Assembly (NCBI GenBank): GCA_002380675.1
Contig: DFWB01000224.1
Span: 1-36,971, forward strand
Reading direction: 5' to 3'
Length of the DNA stretch: 36,971 bases
Source of the DNA: Akkermansiaceae bacterium UBA4145
GTDB lineage: Bacteria > Verrucomicrobiota > Verrucomicrobiia > Verrucomicrobiales > Akkermansiaceae
Shown here: positions 8,632 through 16,871 of the stretch, piece after piece
How positions within the stretch are numbered: position 1 is the first letter of the stretch
Layout of the letters: every line of letters begins with the position of its first letter
The notes under the pieces: model-generated
The model's input: the letters and a program-made list of their open reading frames with translations, nothing else
Told to the model about the DNA's origin: nothing
Databases searched by the model: none
Made by a program: the position numbers and the translations under genes

Positions 8632-9255
8632 ATGATCCCATTGCTGGTCGCAACACGGAATATACACAAAACCGAAGAAATAGCATCAATACTGGGGGAA
8701 GGATATCAAGTATCTGACCTTACAACGCTTCCGGGTGCTCCGGATGTTGAGGAGACTGGATCCACCTTTCTTGAGAATGCGGGGCTCAAGGCTGTTGCTA
8801 TCAGTAGCGTGACTGGGTCATTAGTCCTGGCGGATGACTCGGGCCTTGAGGTTGATGCGCTTGAAGGAAGGCCGGGTGTCTACTCTGCTCGTTATGCCGG
8901 ACTGGAGGCGAAAGACTCTGACAATAATATGAAGCTGCTCTCGGAGCTCGAGGGCGTTGGAGAGAACAGAAGAACCGCAAGGTTTCGTTGTGTCATGGTG
9001 CTGGCTGAGGCTGGGGAAATTCTGGAAGATTTCTCGGGCAGTGTGGAGGGGCGGATTCTGGAAAAGCCGCGAGGCCATGCGGGGTTTGGGTATGACCCTC
9101 TTTTCGTTCCTGGCGGCGAACGCAAATCGTTTGCAGAGTTGGGCCCGGATATCAAGAATGGCCTGAGCCATCGGGCCCGGGCAATGGAGGAGGTGTCAGC
9201 CTGGCTTCGGCACCGCAATGGCGGCATCCCCGGGGTTTCCCTGGATAAGGCGTGA
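8632..9255 (+). CDS. rdgB: dITP/XTP pyrophosphatase (RdgB/HAM1 family)
   Basis: Hydrolyses non-canonical purine triphosphates (dITP, XTP) to monophosphates, keeping deaminated bases out of DNA and RNA in the cytoplasm. The 207 residues open with the family signature TRNIHKTEE (residues 8-16, pattern TxNxxKxxE). They continue with FLENAGLKA and VLADDSGLEVDALEGRPGVYSARYAG, and end with the SHR substrate loop in GLSHRARAMEE. GFGYDPLF is also present. The start at 8632 is chosen for its AGGAGG ribosome-binding site and because homology begins at once. The NlpC/P60 gene follows on the same strand after 71 bp. Confidence 0.96.
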   Translation: MIPLLVATRNIHKTEEIASILGEGYQVSDLTTLPGAPDVEETGSTFLENAGLKAVAISSVTGSLVLADDSGLEVDALEGRPGVYSARYAGLEAKDSDNNMKLLSELEGVGENRRTARFRCVMVLAEAGEILEDFSGSVEGRILEKPRGHAGFGYDPLFVPGGERKSFAELGPDIKNGLSHRARAMEEVSAWLRHRNGGIPGVSLDKA

Positions 9256-9326
9256 GGGAGCCCTTGAAACAGGCGAAGTAAATCGACGCCTTTTCCACCA
9301 GCTGTTACCATAAGCAAAAGTTCACA

Positions 9327-9827
9327 GTGGTGAGATGGAGCCCCATTCTTTTGGCCGCGACCTTCGTGGCATTAGCCTCTTCGTGTGCCCGTCATGGGGG
9401 TAGCTACCGTCCCCACTCCGCCACCGCCATTCTGGTCAATGGCAGGGCGAGTGTGCCCCGGGGGGCCCCGCTCGCGGTGAAGCGGGCGATTACAGCAGCG
9501 AACCGCATTCAGGGAATGCCCTACAAATGGGGCGGAGGCCACGCGCGGCCTAATGACTGGGGCTATGACTGCTCGGGTGCGACGTCCTATGTCCTTCGAA
9601 ACGCCGGGTTGATTCAGGGCCAAATGCCTTCAAGAGGCTTTCTTCGGTATGGGCGTCGAGGCCATGGAGACTGGATTACAGTATGCGCCCGGAATGGGCA
9701 TGTCTTTCTGCTCATTGCCGGGTTACGTTTTGATACTCAGGGAACCTACCGTCAGGATGGTCCTCGCTGGCGGCCCTATCCCCGCTCGACGAGGGGCTAT
9801 GTCCTAAGACACCCGGTGGGGCTCTAA
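9327..9827 (+). CDS. NlpC/P60-family cell-wall peptidase, probable lipoprotein
   Basis: A papain-like peptidase family that usually cleaves peptide bonds in peptidoglycan stems. The GTG start (a second GTG follows directly) gives a hydrophobic leader ending in ALASSC, a plausible lipobox with Cys20, so the protein may be anchored in the envelope. The catalytic Cys82 lies in GYDCSG and the catalytic His125 in ARNGHVFLLI. YKWGGGH and the C-terminal DGPRWRP block are typical of the NlpC/P60 branch found in other Gram-negatives. At 166 residues it is essentially a single catalytic domain. It converges on the HAD gene with only 16 bp between the stop codons. Confidence 0.88.
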   Translation: MVRWSPILLAATFVALASSCARHGGSYRPHSATAILVNGRASVPRGAPLAVKRAITAANRIQGMPYKWGGGHARPNDWGYDCSGATSYVLRNAGLIQGQMPSRGFLRYGRRGHGDWITVCARNGHVFLLIAGLRFDTQGTYRQDGPRWRPYPRSTRGYVLRHPVGL

Positions 9828-9843
9828 AGGGAGCGGAGACTCG

Positions 9844-10518
9844 TCAATTTTCCTCAGCTTCTTGAATACGTTCGATGACCGCGGTTAGCTCCCGGGCGCT
9901 GCCAATGACATGGTCGGCAAGAGAGAAATCGCAACAGGAGGTGACACGATTGGGAATAGCGACATTGGCCATCCCGGCTGCCTTGGCCGCCTTGATCCCG
10001 TTGACCGAGTCCTCAATGACAAGGCAGGACGCAGGGTCAATTCTCAGGCGTTGAGCGGCCTCGAGATAGAGGTCGGGGGCTGGCTTTATACGAGGGGCAT
10101 CATCGCGGCAGACGGTGATATCGAAGTGGTCCAAAAGGCCGATTTTGCTCAGCCACCCATCGACCCAGCGATGCGATGAGCTGGAAACCACCCCCATTAA
10201 GAATCCGGATTTCCTGCCCCATTCCACAGCTTCAGGAATTCCAGTCATGGCCTGGGCTCCCTCCAGATTCTTTTCAATGGAAGCCTGACGGGTATCGTCG
10301 AGAGAAGACCATTCAATAGGAGCACCAGTCAGGTTTTCCAGATGAGTTTTTGGAGACCAAGTTTCGAAGTCGGTTCCGATGCACTGGTTGAAGACTTCCA
10401 GAGGTAGTGCATGGCCGTGATCCTGAAATGTCTGGAGCCAGGCTTGGTAGATCGGCCATTCGGTGTCGACGATCAGACCATCGAAATCGTAGAGGAGGGC
10501 GCGAGGAATCGTTTGCAT
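9844..10518 (-). CDS. HAD-superfamily hydrolase, beta-phosphoglucomutase-like
   Basis: A Mg-dependent phosphatase or phosphomutase of HAD subfamily IA. The start is placed at MQTIPRALLYDFDG; the frame extends upstream without conserved sequence. Motif I is DFDGLIVDTE (nucleophile Asp11, acid-base Asp13). Motif II is VVSSSSH, the motif III lysine is in RIKPAPDLY, and motif IV is VIEDSVNGIKAA. The helical cap between motifs I and II is the C1 type seen in beta-PGM, GPP and YqaB-like sugar phosphatases. The substrate cannot be told from sequence. It is divergent from the esterase gene, with 87 bp between starts. Confidence 0.88.
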   Translation of the reverse strand: MQTIPRALLYDFDGLIVDTEWPIYQAWLQTFQDHGHALPLEVFNQCIGTDFETWSPKTHLENLTGAPIEWSSLDDTRQASIEKNLEGAQAMTGIPEAVEWGRKSGFLMGVVSSSSHRWVDGWLSKIGLLDHFDITVCRDDAPRIKPAPDLYLEAAQRLRIDPASCLVIEDSVNGIKAAKAAGMANVAIPNRVTSCCDFSLADHVIGSARELTAVIERIQEAEEN

Positions 10519-10605
10519 CAAGAATAGGGTCAGGCCAAGAGCTAGCGGATGGAAGAAGGGGCATCTTTTCCTCGCCCCTTGGGATCCGCGGGGGGAGAAT
10601 GCCAT

Positions 10606-11454
10606 ATGCGCTCGATTCTGACCATTTCTCTTCTGGCCTGTAGCCATGCCGCGTTCAGTGCTCCAAAACCCGAAGTCCGGAAGCCCGATGAGGTTGTTGT
10701 CTACCGCAAGACGGAACAGGCCGAACTAGGAATCGAGATTTTCCGGCCGAAGGGGTGGAAAGCGGGAGATACCCGCTCCGCAGTGGTCTTCTTTTTCGGG
10801 GGAGGCTGGGTTGGGGGCTCTACCACGCAGTTTCATCCACAGGCTACGAGGCTGGCATCCCTTGGGGTAGTGGCCTACTGCGCGGATTACCGGGTCCAGA
10901 GTCGGCACAAGACGTCTCCCTTTGAGGCCGTAGCTGATGCCAAGGCCGCTATTCGCTGGATCTGGCGCAATGCGAAGAGCCAAGGCGTGAATCGGGATCG
11001 AATTGTTGCAGCTGGAGGGTCGGCAGGGGGACACCTTGCTGCCTGCTGCGGCTTGATTGCTGACCTCGATGATGTCCGGGAGGGAGAGCCCGTCTTTATT
11101 CCGGCGGCAATGGCCCTTTTTAACCCCGTCATTGACACCTCGCGGAAAGGATACGGATACGCAAAGTTGAAACAGCGATACCGCGAACTCTCTCCGGTGG
11201 AGCACGTGCACGCCTTGGCTGCTCCCACGCTTGTGCAGGTGGGATCCGCAGATACCACAACGCCCCCCGCCGGGCATAAGCTTTTCAAAGCCCGGATGGA
11301 TAAGAAAGGACGTTCCTGTCACCTGTTTGTCTCAGAGGGCCAGAAACACGGCTTCTTCAACCCACGGGGAGACAACAGCCAATACTGGACGACGATGGGA
11401 AGAATGGAGGAATTCCTGCACAAGGAGGGACTGTTGACTGCTACTGGAAATTAG
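10606..11454 (+). CDS. Exported alpha/beta hydrolase (esterase)
   Basis: A probable secreted carboxylesterase. The ATG at 10606 gives a short signal peptide (MRSILTISLLACSHAAFSA) and has a purine-rich GGGGGAG stretch upstream; an ATG at 10549 would bury that signal. The oxyanion motif is FFGGGW (63-68). The nucleophile is Ser139 in GGSAGGHLA. The probable Asp lies in GSADTTTPP (near 233) and the His in KHGFFNP (near 263). With 282 residues it fits the BD-FAE/HSL-like esterases often found beside sulfatases in polysaccharide-degrading Verrucomicrobiota. It converges on a sulfatase gene 26 bp away, so the two are not co-transcribed. Confidence 0.85.
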   Translation: MRSILTISLLACSHAAFSAPKPEVRKPDEVVVYRKTEQAELGIEIFRPKGWKAGDTRSAVVFFFGGGWVGGSTTQFHPQATRLASLGVVAYCADYRVQSRHKTSPFEAVADAKAAIRWIWRNAKSQGVNRDRIVAAGGSAGGHLAACCGLIADLDDVREGEPVFIPAAMALFNPVIDTSRKGYGYAKLKQRYRELSPVEHVHALAAPTLVQVGSADTTTPPAGHKLFKARMDKKGRSCHLFVSEGQKHGFFNPRGDNSQYWTTMGRMEEFLHKEGLLTATGN

Positions 11455-11480
11455 CAGCTGGGCTGTCTGGAGCAGTGCAG

Positions 11481-12980
11481 TTAACGCCGTTTTGCTTCTG
11501 GGTAGCGGGCGAGTATTCCTTTCATCTTGGCAAGGATTTCCGGCCTTTCCTTTGCAAGGTTTAGCTGCTCCACGGAGCTTTCTCCATAATCGTAGAGTTC
11601 GAATTGGGCGGTCTTGGCTGGAGCCCCGGGCTTTTTCCATTCGACCATTCGATATCGTTCCGTCCTGATGGCCCTGCCGATGACTCCCCCCCTTCGTGGG
11701 TAGCAGTGGAAGGCATGGTCCCGCACTCGTAATTCGGGGTCCTTGAGAACCGGGAGGAGGCTTTTGCCGCTTATCGGCTGGGGGACTTCTGGCTGGGGCA
11801 GGCCACTGAGTTCAGCAAGGGTCGGAAACAGGTCTACGCTTTCCGCCAATTGTCTGGTGGAGCCGCCTTTCGCCGTCACACCCGGTGCAACAATAACGAG
11901 GGGGATCCGGTTAGCTTGCTCGTAGTTCGTGTGCTTGGTCCAGATGCCAAGATCTCCAAGGTGGAAGCCATGGTCTCCCCAGAGCACGACGATGGTGTTG
12001 CTGTCGAGGCGGAGGCGGTCGAGCTCCGTCATCACTTTTCCGATTTGTGCGTCCATATAGCTGACACTCGCGTAATAACCGTGAACGAGCTGGCGCTTCA
12101 GTTTTTCGGTGTAGTCCTCATTTTTTGGAGGAACTGGAGAATACATGGCAATTTCTCCAGCGCGTTTATGAGCGATTCCCGGGGAGCCCTTGGGATGGTC
12201 CGGAAAGGGAGAGAGGGGGAACTTGGAAGGATCGTGAAGGTCCCAGTATCTCTGTGGAGCGCTGAAGGGGAGGTGGGGGCGGACAAAACCGACGGCCATG
12301 AAAAATGGGCCCTTACGAGTCTTGGCAGCCCGAAGCCGCTTGATGGCTTCTGCCGCAACTCTTCCATCGGCATAGTCCTCATCACGGGAATTGGTAGCTT
12401 CAAAAGCGGCACCTCGCGGGAGAGAGCGAATCTGGTCGAGCTTCTGATTGGTGAAGTAGGCTTCTTCCCGGGTGAGCTTTCCCCCTTCCGTACTGGCGGG
12501 GTCGAGATACTCGATCACCTTGTCGTGGAAATGCGGGACACTGAAGGATTCCGGGTCTCCTTCATTCCCGTGGCCGATATGAAAAATTTTACCCATCGAT
12601 TCAGTGTGATAGCCATGTTGGGCAAAAAACTGGGGCATTGTAACGGCCTCTGGCATGGAACGTCGCAGCTTATGGCCGAGTCCGTAGAGTCCAGTTGCGG
12701 TGGAATGGGCTCCCAGCATCAGGGTAAATCGTGATGGAGCGCAAACCGCCTGATTGCAGTAGGCGAGGTCGAATCTCAGGCCTCGAGCGGCCAGTTGATC
12801 TAGATGGGGGGTCTTGGCGTACGGGTCGCCGTAGCAGCCCAAGGCAGGCTTCAAATCATCAACGAGAAGAAGGAGGATATTGGGATGGCCTGTGGGGGTG
12901 TCGTCCGCCCGGGCATTTGCCGGGTCCAGCATCAGCAGTGCAAGGCCGAGAGCAATTGAAATTAGGAAACGAGGTAGCAT
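11481..12980 (-). CDS. S1-family sulfatase, iduronate-2-sulfatase-like
   Basis: An exported arylsulfatase-superfamily enzyme that removes sulfate esters, probably from sulfated polysaccharide. Residues 1-25 form a signal peptide. The metal-binding start is NILLLLVDDLKP (Asp41, Asp42). The formylglycine site is Cys80-Ala-Pro-Ser-Arg, the Cys-type motif that needs a maturase (FGE or anSME), none of which is encoded here. The later metal ligands appear in LWGDHGFHLGDLG. GCYGDPYAKTPHLDQLAARG matches the iduronate-2-sulfatase-like branch. At 499 residues it is full length. The minus-strand rpe gene lies 111 bp upstream. The exact polysaccharide is unknown. Confidence 0.93.
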   Translation of the reverse strand: MLPRFLISIALGLALLMLDPANARADDTPTGHPNILLLLVDDLKPALGCYGDPYAKTPHLDQLAARGLRFDLAYCNQAVCAPSRFTLMLGAHSTATGLYGLGHKLRRSMPEAVTMPQFFAQHGYHTESMGKIFHIGHGNEGDPESFSVPHFHDKVIEYLDPASTEGGKLTREEAYFTNQKLDQIRSLPRGAAFEATNSRDEDYADGRVAAEAIKRLRAAKTRKGPFFMAVGFVRPHLPFSAPQRYWDLHDPSKFPLSPFPDHPKGSPGIAHKRAGEIAMYSPVPPKNEDYTEKLKRQLVHGYYASVSYMDAQIGKVMTELDRLRLDSNTIVVLWGDHGFHLGDLGIWTKHTNYEQANRIPLVIVAPGVTAKGGSTRQLAESVDLFPTLAELSGLPQPEVPQPISGKSLLPVLKDPELRVRDHAFHCYPRRGGVIGRAIRTERYRMVEWKKPGAPAKTAQFELYDYGESSVEQLNLAKERPEILAKMKGILARYPEAKRR

Positions 12981-13091
12981 GGATTAAATTTAGCGGGGGT
13001 TACAAGGCTCCCACCAGCAAAAGTCACGTCAGCCGCTACGGCGGATCTGCGGTGGTCTTGCGGGGGGCTTTCCGTGAGAGAGACGAAGGCG

Positions 13092-13766
13092 TCAGGCCTC
13101 CCGGATGGCACGGATCGCGTTGCCGATATCAGGAGCCTTGAATGTCGAGGAGCCTGCTACCAGGACGTTTGCTCCCGCGGCGGTAGCCGCAGGGGCGGTC
13201 TGTGGATCGATCCCGCCATCGACCTCAATATGAAAAGAGAGGGAATGCCTGTCCCTGATCTGGACCGCCTTTTCCACCTTGGGCAGGACTTCTGGCATGA
13301 ATGCCTGTCCACCGAACCCGGGGACTACAGTCATGACAAGAAGTAAGTCGACCTGATCAAGATAAGGTTCTACTGCTTCCAGAGGAGTGGCCGGGTTCAG
13401 AGCGATACCGGTCTTGCTCCCCCCATCGCGGATTATCTCCAAGGTGCGAGCGACCTCGTGGCAAGCCTCCGGCTCGGCGTGAACGGAGATGAGGTCCGCC
13501 CCCGCTTCGAGAAACCTTGGGACGTAAAGGTCAGGCTTCTCGATCATCAGATGGACATCGAGGAAAATGTCATTGGTTGCGTGAATCGCTTCCACCATTG
13601 CAGGTCCGAAGGAGATGTTCTCAACGAAATGCCCGTCCATGACGTCGAGGTGCAGCCAGTCTGCCCCAGCAGTGATCGCCCTCGAACATTCTTCCGCAAT
13701 ACGAGAAAAGTCTGCAGCCAAGACGGAGGGCGCGACGATCCGGTCTGCGTTGCTCCAGTTCTTCAC
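13092..13766 (-). CDS. rpe: Ribulose-phosphate 3-epimerase
   Basis: Interconverts D-ribulose 5-phosphate and D-xylulose 5-phosphate in the pentose phosphate pathway (cytoplasm). This is a TIM barrel of 224 residues. APSVLAADF (12-20) starts strand 1. WLHLDVMDGHFVENISFGP (37-55) carries the metal ligand His39 and catalytic Asp41. DVHLMIEKPD gives another ligand histidine. VMTVVPGFGGQAFMP is the strand-6 loop. EVDGGI carries the second catalytic Asp, and NVLVAGSSTF binds phosphate. The CDS ends 111 bp upstream of the sulfatase. A weak CCGC-TACG-GCGG hairpin (13033-13044) in that gap could be a poor terminator. Confidence 0.97.
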   Translation of the reverse strand: MKNWSNADRIVAPSVLAADFSRIAEECSRAITAGADWLHLDVMDGHFVENISFGPAMVEAIHATNDIFLDVHLMIEKPDLYVPRFLEAGADLISVHAEPEACHEVARTLEIIRDGGSKTGIALNPATPLEAVEPYLDQVDLLLVMTVVPGFGGQAFMPEVLPKVEKAVQIRDRHSLSFHIEVDGGIDPQTAPAATAAGANVLVAGSSTFKAPDIGNAIRAIREA

Positions 13767-13798
13767 GTCTTTTTTCTAACCGGCCAGCGCTACTTTTC

Positions 13799-13814
13799 AA
13801 GACTTCCCAGTCTT
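13799..13814. other. Small perfect inverted repeat upstream of rpe
   Basis: AAGACT-TCCC-AGTCTT, a 6-bp stem with a 4-base loop, lies 33 bp upstream of the rpe start in the 130-bp divergent region shared with tadA. It could be an operator half-site pair or a leader hairpin. Confidence 0.3.
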
Positions 13815-13896
13815 TCACAGATGGTGGGTCTTAAGATTTGTGGAGTAGACGATTTCGTGGTTTGGCTACTCCCGTCATTGTGCTTGCTTCTTGTGA

Positions 13897-14430
13897 GTGA
13901 GTGAAGACCTGATTATCGACCTCGCCAGCGATGCCTATTTCATGGGGCAGGCCTTGCGAGAGGCCCGCAAGGCCTATGCGGCCGAAGAAGTGCCTATTGG
14001 GGCCGTGGTGGTGCGAGAGGGAGAGATAATCGCTCGGGGATGGAATCAGGTTGAGACCCTTCGTGACGCCACAGCGCACGCGGAAATGTTGGCGCTAACG
14101 GCAGCTCAGAACAGATTGGAAGACTGGCGCTTGGAGAAGTGTATTCTCTACGTGACCAAGGAGCCGTGTCCGATGTGTGCGGGAGCCATTGTGCACTGTC
14201 GCCCGGAGCGGGTGGTGTTCGGGTGCCCCGACCTGAAGGCGGGAGCTGCAGGGGGCTGGATCAACCTTCTGGAGTCGAACCCTCCTCTGAATCACCGCTG
14301 TGAAGCGACCGGAGGGGTGCTCGAAGATGAATGTGTAGAGCTCCTTCAGCGCTTCTTCCAGGAGGCCAGAGCTAAAACAGCTGCGAGGAGACACCGAGAG
14401 TCGGGGCCTGATGCCCCTCTGTCGGAATAA
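13897..14430 (+). CDS. tadA: tRNA-specific adenosine deaminase
   Basis: Deaminates A34 to inosine in the anticodon of tRNA-Arg(ACG), allowing it to read CGN codons. The zinc site is His61-Ala62-Glu63 (AHAEML) and Cys91/Cys94 in the PCPMC motif, with the catalytic Glu in HAE. AEEVPIGAVVV and the GAGAAGGW-like segment (KAGAAGGWINLLE) are the TadA-type loops, which separate it from guanine or cytosine deaminases. The GTG start at 13897 is used. An internal ATG at codon 16 (MGQALREARKAY) is an alternative, since homology begins there. It converges on the PEP-CTERM gene with 15 bp between stops. Confidence 0.94.
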   Translation: MSEDLIIDLASDAYFMGQALREARKAYAAEEVPIGAVVVREGEIIARGWNQVETLRDATAHAEMLALTAAQNRLEDWRLEKCILYVTKEPCPMCAGAIVHCRPERVVFGCPDLKAGAAGGWINLLESNPPLNHRCEATGGVLEDECVELLQRFFQEARAKTAARRHRESGPDAPLSE

Positions 14431-14445
14431 CCGTCAACTTGTCGA

Positions 14446-15144
14446 TCAGGGCTTCCTCCGGAGGAAACACAAAAGACCGAGACCAATGGCTCCAAGCAGA
14501 GTTGAGGTCGGCTCCGGGATCTGAAAGGTTCCAGCAGGAAACGGTGGCGTAGCGGTGAGGTTGGTCCCGTTATCACTCCCCCCGTCAAAATTGTCATCGC
14601 CATCCCAAGCGTTGGGACCAGAGAATGTCCAATTGCTGGAATCAAACGTCCCGCCATTGGCTAGAACTCCATCATTCCTGTAAGACCATCCGTCTACAGT
14701 GTCCCAAGCCGTGCCAGTTCCGTCGATGTTGACGTCGCCGAAGATATCTATGACGGTCTCATCCCCTGCGAACGATCCCGTCGCGTCGAAGAAGAGCTCG
14801 ATCGCGTCGTCACCATTATGGTTGATCCCATTTCCTCCAACATGACCTGGCGCAATGCCAAACCATGAAGCGAAATCCGTATCCTCAGTCGCTACGAAGA
14901 AAAAACTTCCGGCGGAGAGGGCTTGGCTTGGAAGAATGGTCTCAACGCCATCGGTTCCACCACCATTGTTCGCAACACCGAGGGCGAAGTTTGAGAGGTC
15001 AGTTACGTCCGAGGTGGCAAACAGCTCGACTCCTTTGGGATCTCCACCTGGTAGCGGCCCATCGAACACACCTGTGATAATTAACGTACCCTGAGAGGGA
15101 ATGGTAAGCGTGACGCAGAGAGTAAGCAGGGAAAGTAACTTCAT
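14446..15144 (-). CDS. PEP-CTERM secreted protein with a lamin-tail-like domain
   Basis: An exported protein sorted to the cell envelope through an exosortase. The chosen start (MKLLSLLTLCVTL) gives a signal peptide ending near SQG; an upstream ATG adds 23 unlikely residues. The middle (about 22-200) resembles lamin-tail domains (LIITGVFDG, GVELFATSDVTDL, a DDAIELFF block) and is rich in Asp, Asn and Gly, suggesting calcium binding. The C-terminus is a textbook PEP-CTERM: PEPTS, a hydrophobic helix and RRKP. No exosortase is encoded in the window. At 232 residues it is small. Its function is unknown; surface or extracellular-matrix roles are inference. Confidence 0.87.
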   Translation of the reverse strand: MKLLSLLTLCVTLTIPSQGTLIITGVFDGPLPGGDPKGVELFATSDVTDLSNFALGVANNGGGTDGVETILPSQALSAGSFFFVATEDTDFASWFGIAPGHVGGNGINHNGDDAIELFFDATGSFAGDETVIDIFGDVNIDGTGTAWDTVDGWSYRNDGVLANGGTFDSSNWTFSGPNAWDGDDNFDGGSDNGTNLTATPPFPAGTFQIPEPTSTLLGAIGLGLLCFLRRKP

Positions 15145-15245
15145 GGGTCGGGAGAGAAGCGTAGCCCAAAACGGCCGGGTAGTGAAACACAATGTGAGCA
15201 GATATTGTTCCAACTGGTGCGCATTCAGGCCTTGTTAAGTGTCGT

Positions 15246-15273
15246 GCCCACCCACGTATGCTCTCGTGTGGGC
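15246..15273. other. Hairpin in the divergent PEP-CTERM / holA region
   Basis: GCCCA..CACG pairs with CGTG-TGGGC around a TATGCTCT loop, with a 2-base bulge on the left arm. It lies 37 bp upstream of holA. No T-run follows on either strand, so a leader or operator structure is more likely than a terminator. Confidence 0.3.
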
Positions 15274-15309
15274 TTGCTGGGCTGCTACCGGCCATTCTAG
15301 CATATAGAC

Positions 15310-16437
15310 ATGTCAGGACCGGTTCATGCTGTCATTGGTACCGATGAAGGCCGGGTGTCGGAGGAGGCGCTTGCGCTTTTCAATGAGCTTAAGCCCGTTG
15401 GAGAGGCAGAGGAGTTCACGAACGATGTGATCGAGGGGACCGCAGCGAATGCGGAGGAAGCCTACCGTGCCTGCGCGAGGACGATTGAGGCATTGCAAAC
15501 CGTCGGGTTCTTTGGAGCCGATAAGATCGTATGGCTCAAGGGTGCAAATTTTCTGGCTGATGACCGAACCGGTGGGTCGGAAAGGGCCAAGGAGGGAGTG
15601 GAAGACCTGCTTGAGGTATTGAAGGCGGGCATTGGGAACGAGGTAACGTTTCTTATCAGTGCAGTGGCGATCGATAAGCGCCGCGGGTTTTACAAATGGC
15701 TGCAGAAAAATGGAGAGGTTGCGACTTTCGATAAAATCGATGTCTCTAAGGACGGCTGGGAGGATGAGGTAGCGTTGCTGGTGACCACCCGAGCGAAGGA
15801 GCTGGAACTCGCATTCGAGCATGAGGCATTGGACCTGTTCGTCCAGATGGCTGGTGAAGAGACCCGTCAGATTGGTAATGAATTGGAGAAACTTAGTCTT
15901 TATCTTGGGGACAGGAGGCTTATCGAATTGGAGGATGTTCGTCTGATTGTCCCCCTCAGCCGTAAAGGAGTGGTCTGGGAAATCGGAAGGGCCCTTGAGA
16001 GCCGGGATACGGCGCGGGCAATTTCTTTGGTTGATGCCCAGTTGGAGAAAGGCGAAAGCGCCATTGGGCTGATGCGTGCGGCGATCATCCCCACCATCCG
16101 GAATCTGTTTATGGCGCGGGTCCTCCTCGATTCTCATCCTAGGCTGCCAACCCATAACGGGCGCTCCTTTACCTCGGCCCTGAATCAGCTACCGGAGGGC
16201 GATATCGCCTGGCTACCCCGGACAAAGAGCGGAAGCGTCAATGCGTGGGGACTGTTCTTCGCGGCCCGAAAAGCCGGACAAGTGACTATCAGCGAGATGA
16301 GCCAAGCATTGGAATCAGCCCTCAATGCGGATAAGTCTCTTGTCACAACCCAGCTGGATCCTCGAATGGTTCTTCATCGGTTAGTTGCTGAGCTTACCAT
16401 GGGGATTGGGAAGAGCCGCTCAAGGAAGAGCGCGTGA
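15310..16437 (+). CDS. holA: DNA polymerase III delta subunit
   Basis: The clamp-loader subunit that opens the beta sliding clamp at the replication fork. The 375 residues follow the HolA layout: an N-terminal domain with VHAVIGTDEGRVSEEA (the usual nucleotide-fold start), a central FFGADKIVWLKGANFL strand-loop, a helical lid (EEVALLVTTRAKELEL, then FVQMAGEETRQIGNELEKLSLY), and a C-terminal collar with LESRDTARAISLVDAQLEKGE. It lacks a Walker A motif, as expected for delta. The long collar with a RLVAELTMG-type C-terminus is divergent from E. coli, so the call rests on the layout and the GNELEKLSLY block. The TauE-like gene follows after 62 bp. Confidence 0.85.
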   Translation: MSGPVHAVIGTDEGRVSEEALALFNELKPVGEAEEFTNDVIEGTAANAEEAYRACARTIEALQTVGFFGADKIVWLKGANFLADDRTGGSERAKEGVEDLLEVLKAGIGNEVTFLISAVAIDKRRGFYKWLQKNGEVATFDKIDVSKDGWEDEVALLVTTRAKELELAFEHEALDLFVQMAGEETRQIGNELEKLSLYLGDRRLIELEDVRLIVPLSRKGVVWEIGRALESRDTARAISLVDAQLEKGESAIGLMRAAIIPTIRNLFMARVLLDSHPRLPTHNGRSFTSALNQLPEGDIAWLPRTKSGSVNAWGLFFAARKAGQVTISEMSQALESALNADKSLVTTQLDPRMVLHRLVAELTMGIGKSRSRKSA

Positions 16438-16499
16438 TGAAGGGGCGACTCTTGAAAACGCGTTCTTGATAAACGTTCCAGTCGTGATGCCCTGAGAGG

Positions 16500-16871
16500 G
16501 TGAAAATCGTCATAACAGGTCTTATCGTAGGATTGGCCGCAGGATTGGCTGGAGCTCTTTGCGGAGTAGGCGGAGGAATTCTCATGGTTCCCGCTTTTGT
16601 CCTGGCTCTCGGGATGGGCCAGAAGCACGCAGTTGCAACATCGCTGGCAGTCGTGGTGGTGACCGCGCTGGCTGGGACAGCAAATCACGTCCTCAGGAAA
16701 AGTGACCTGATTGACTGGAGGCTCGTTGCCTTTACGGCCGTGGGTGCGGCAGTAGCGGCGTGGTATGGAACGGAGCTTATGAGAAATATGAGCAATCAGC
16801 AGCTCACCCGGATCTTCGGGATCCTCCTAATTCTCGTAGGAGCGCGAATGCTGATGCTTAAGACGGCCTAG
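16500..16871 (+). CDS. Half-size TauE/SafE (DUF81)-like membrane protein
   Basis: A small inner-membrane protein resembling one repeat of the TauE/SafE anion exporter family (sulfite, sulfonate or other organic anions). The 123 residues hold about four hydrophobic helices. The family signature GLAAGLAGALCGVGGGILMVPAFVL at the N-terminus is followed by QKHAVATSLAVVVVTALAGTANH. Typical members have two such repeats and 240-270 residues, so this one would have to dimerise. It starts with GTG, the first possible start after an in-frame stop, with GAGAGG immediately before it. Its TAG stop overlaps the stop codon of the convergent citrate synthase gene. The transported substrate is unknown. Confidence 0.82.
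   Translation: MKIVITGLIVGLAAGLAGALCGVGGGILMVPAFVLALGMGQKHAVATSLAVVVVTALAGTANHVLRKSDLIDWRLVAFTAVGAAVAAWYGTELMRNMSNQQLTRIFGILLILVGARMLMLKTA

Noticed and set aside
11850..12734. 294-codon plus-strand ORF
   Set aside because: It is antisense to the sulfatase gene, which has a full set of catalytic motifs. The ORF is a codon-register shadow.
15313..16155. 280-codon minus-strand ORF
   Set aside because: Antisense to holA with no motif; its wobble register matches the holA frame.
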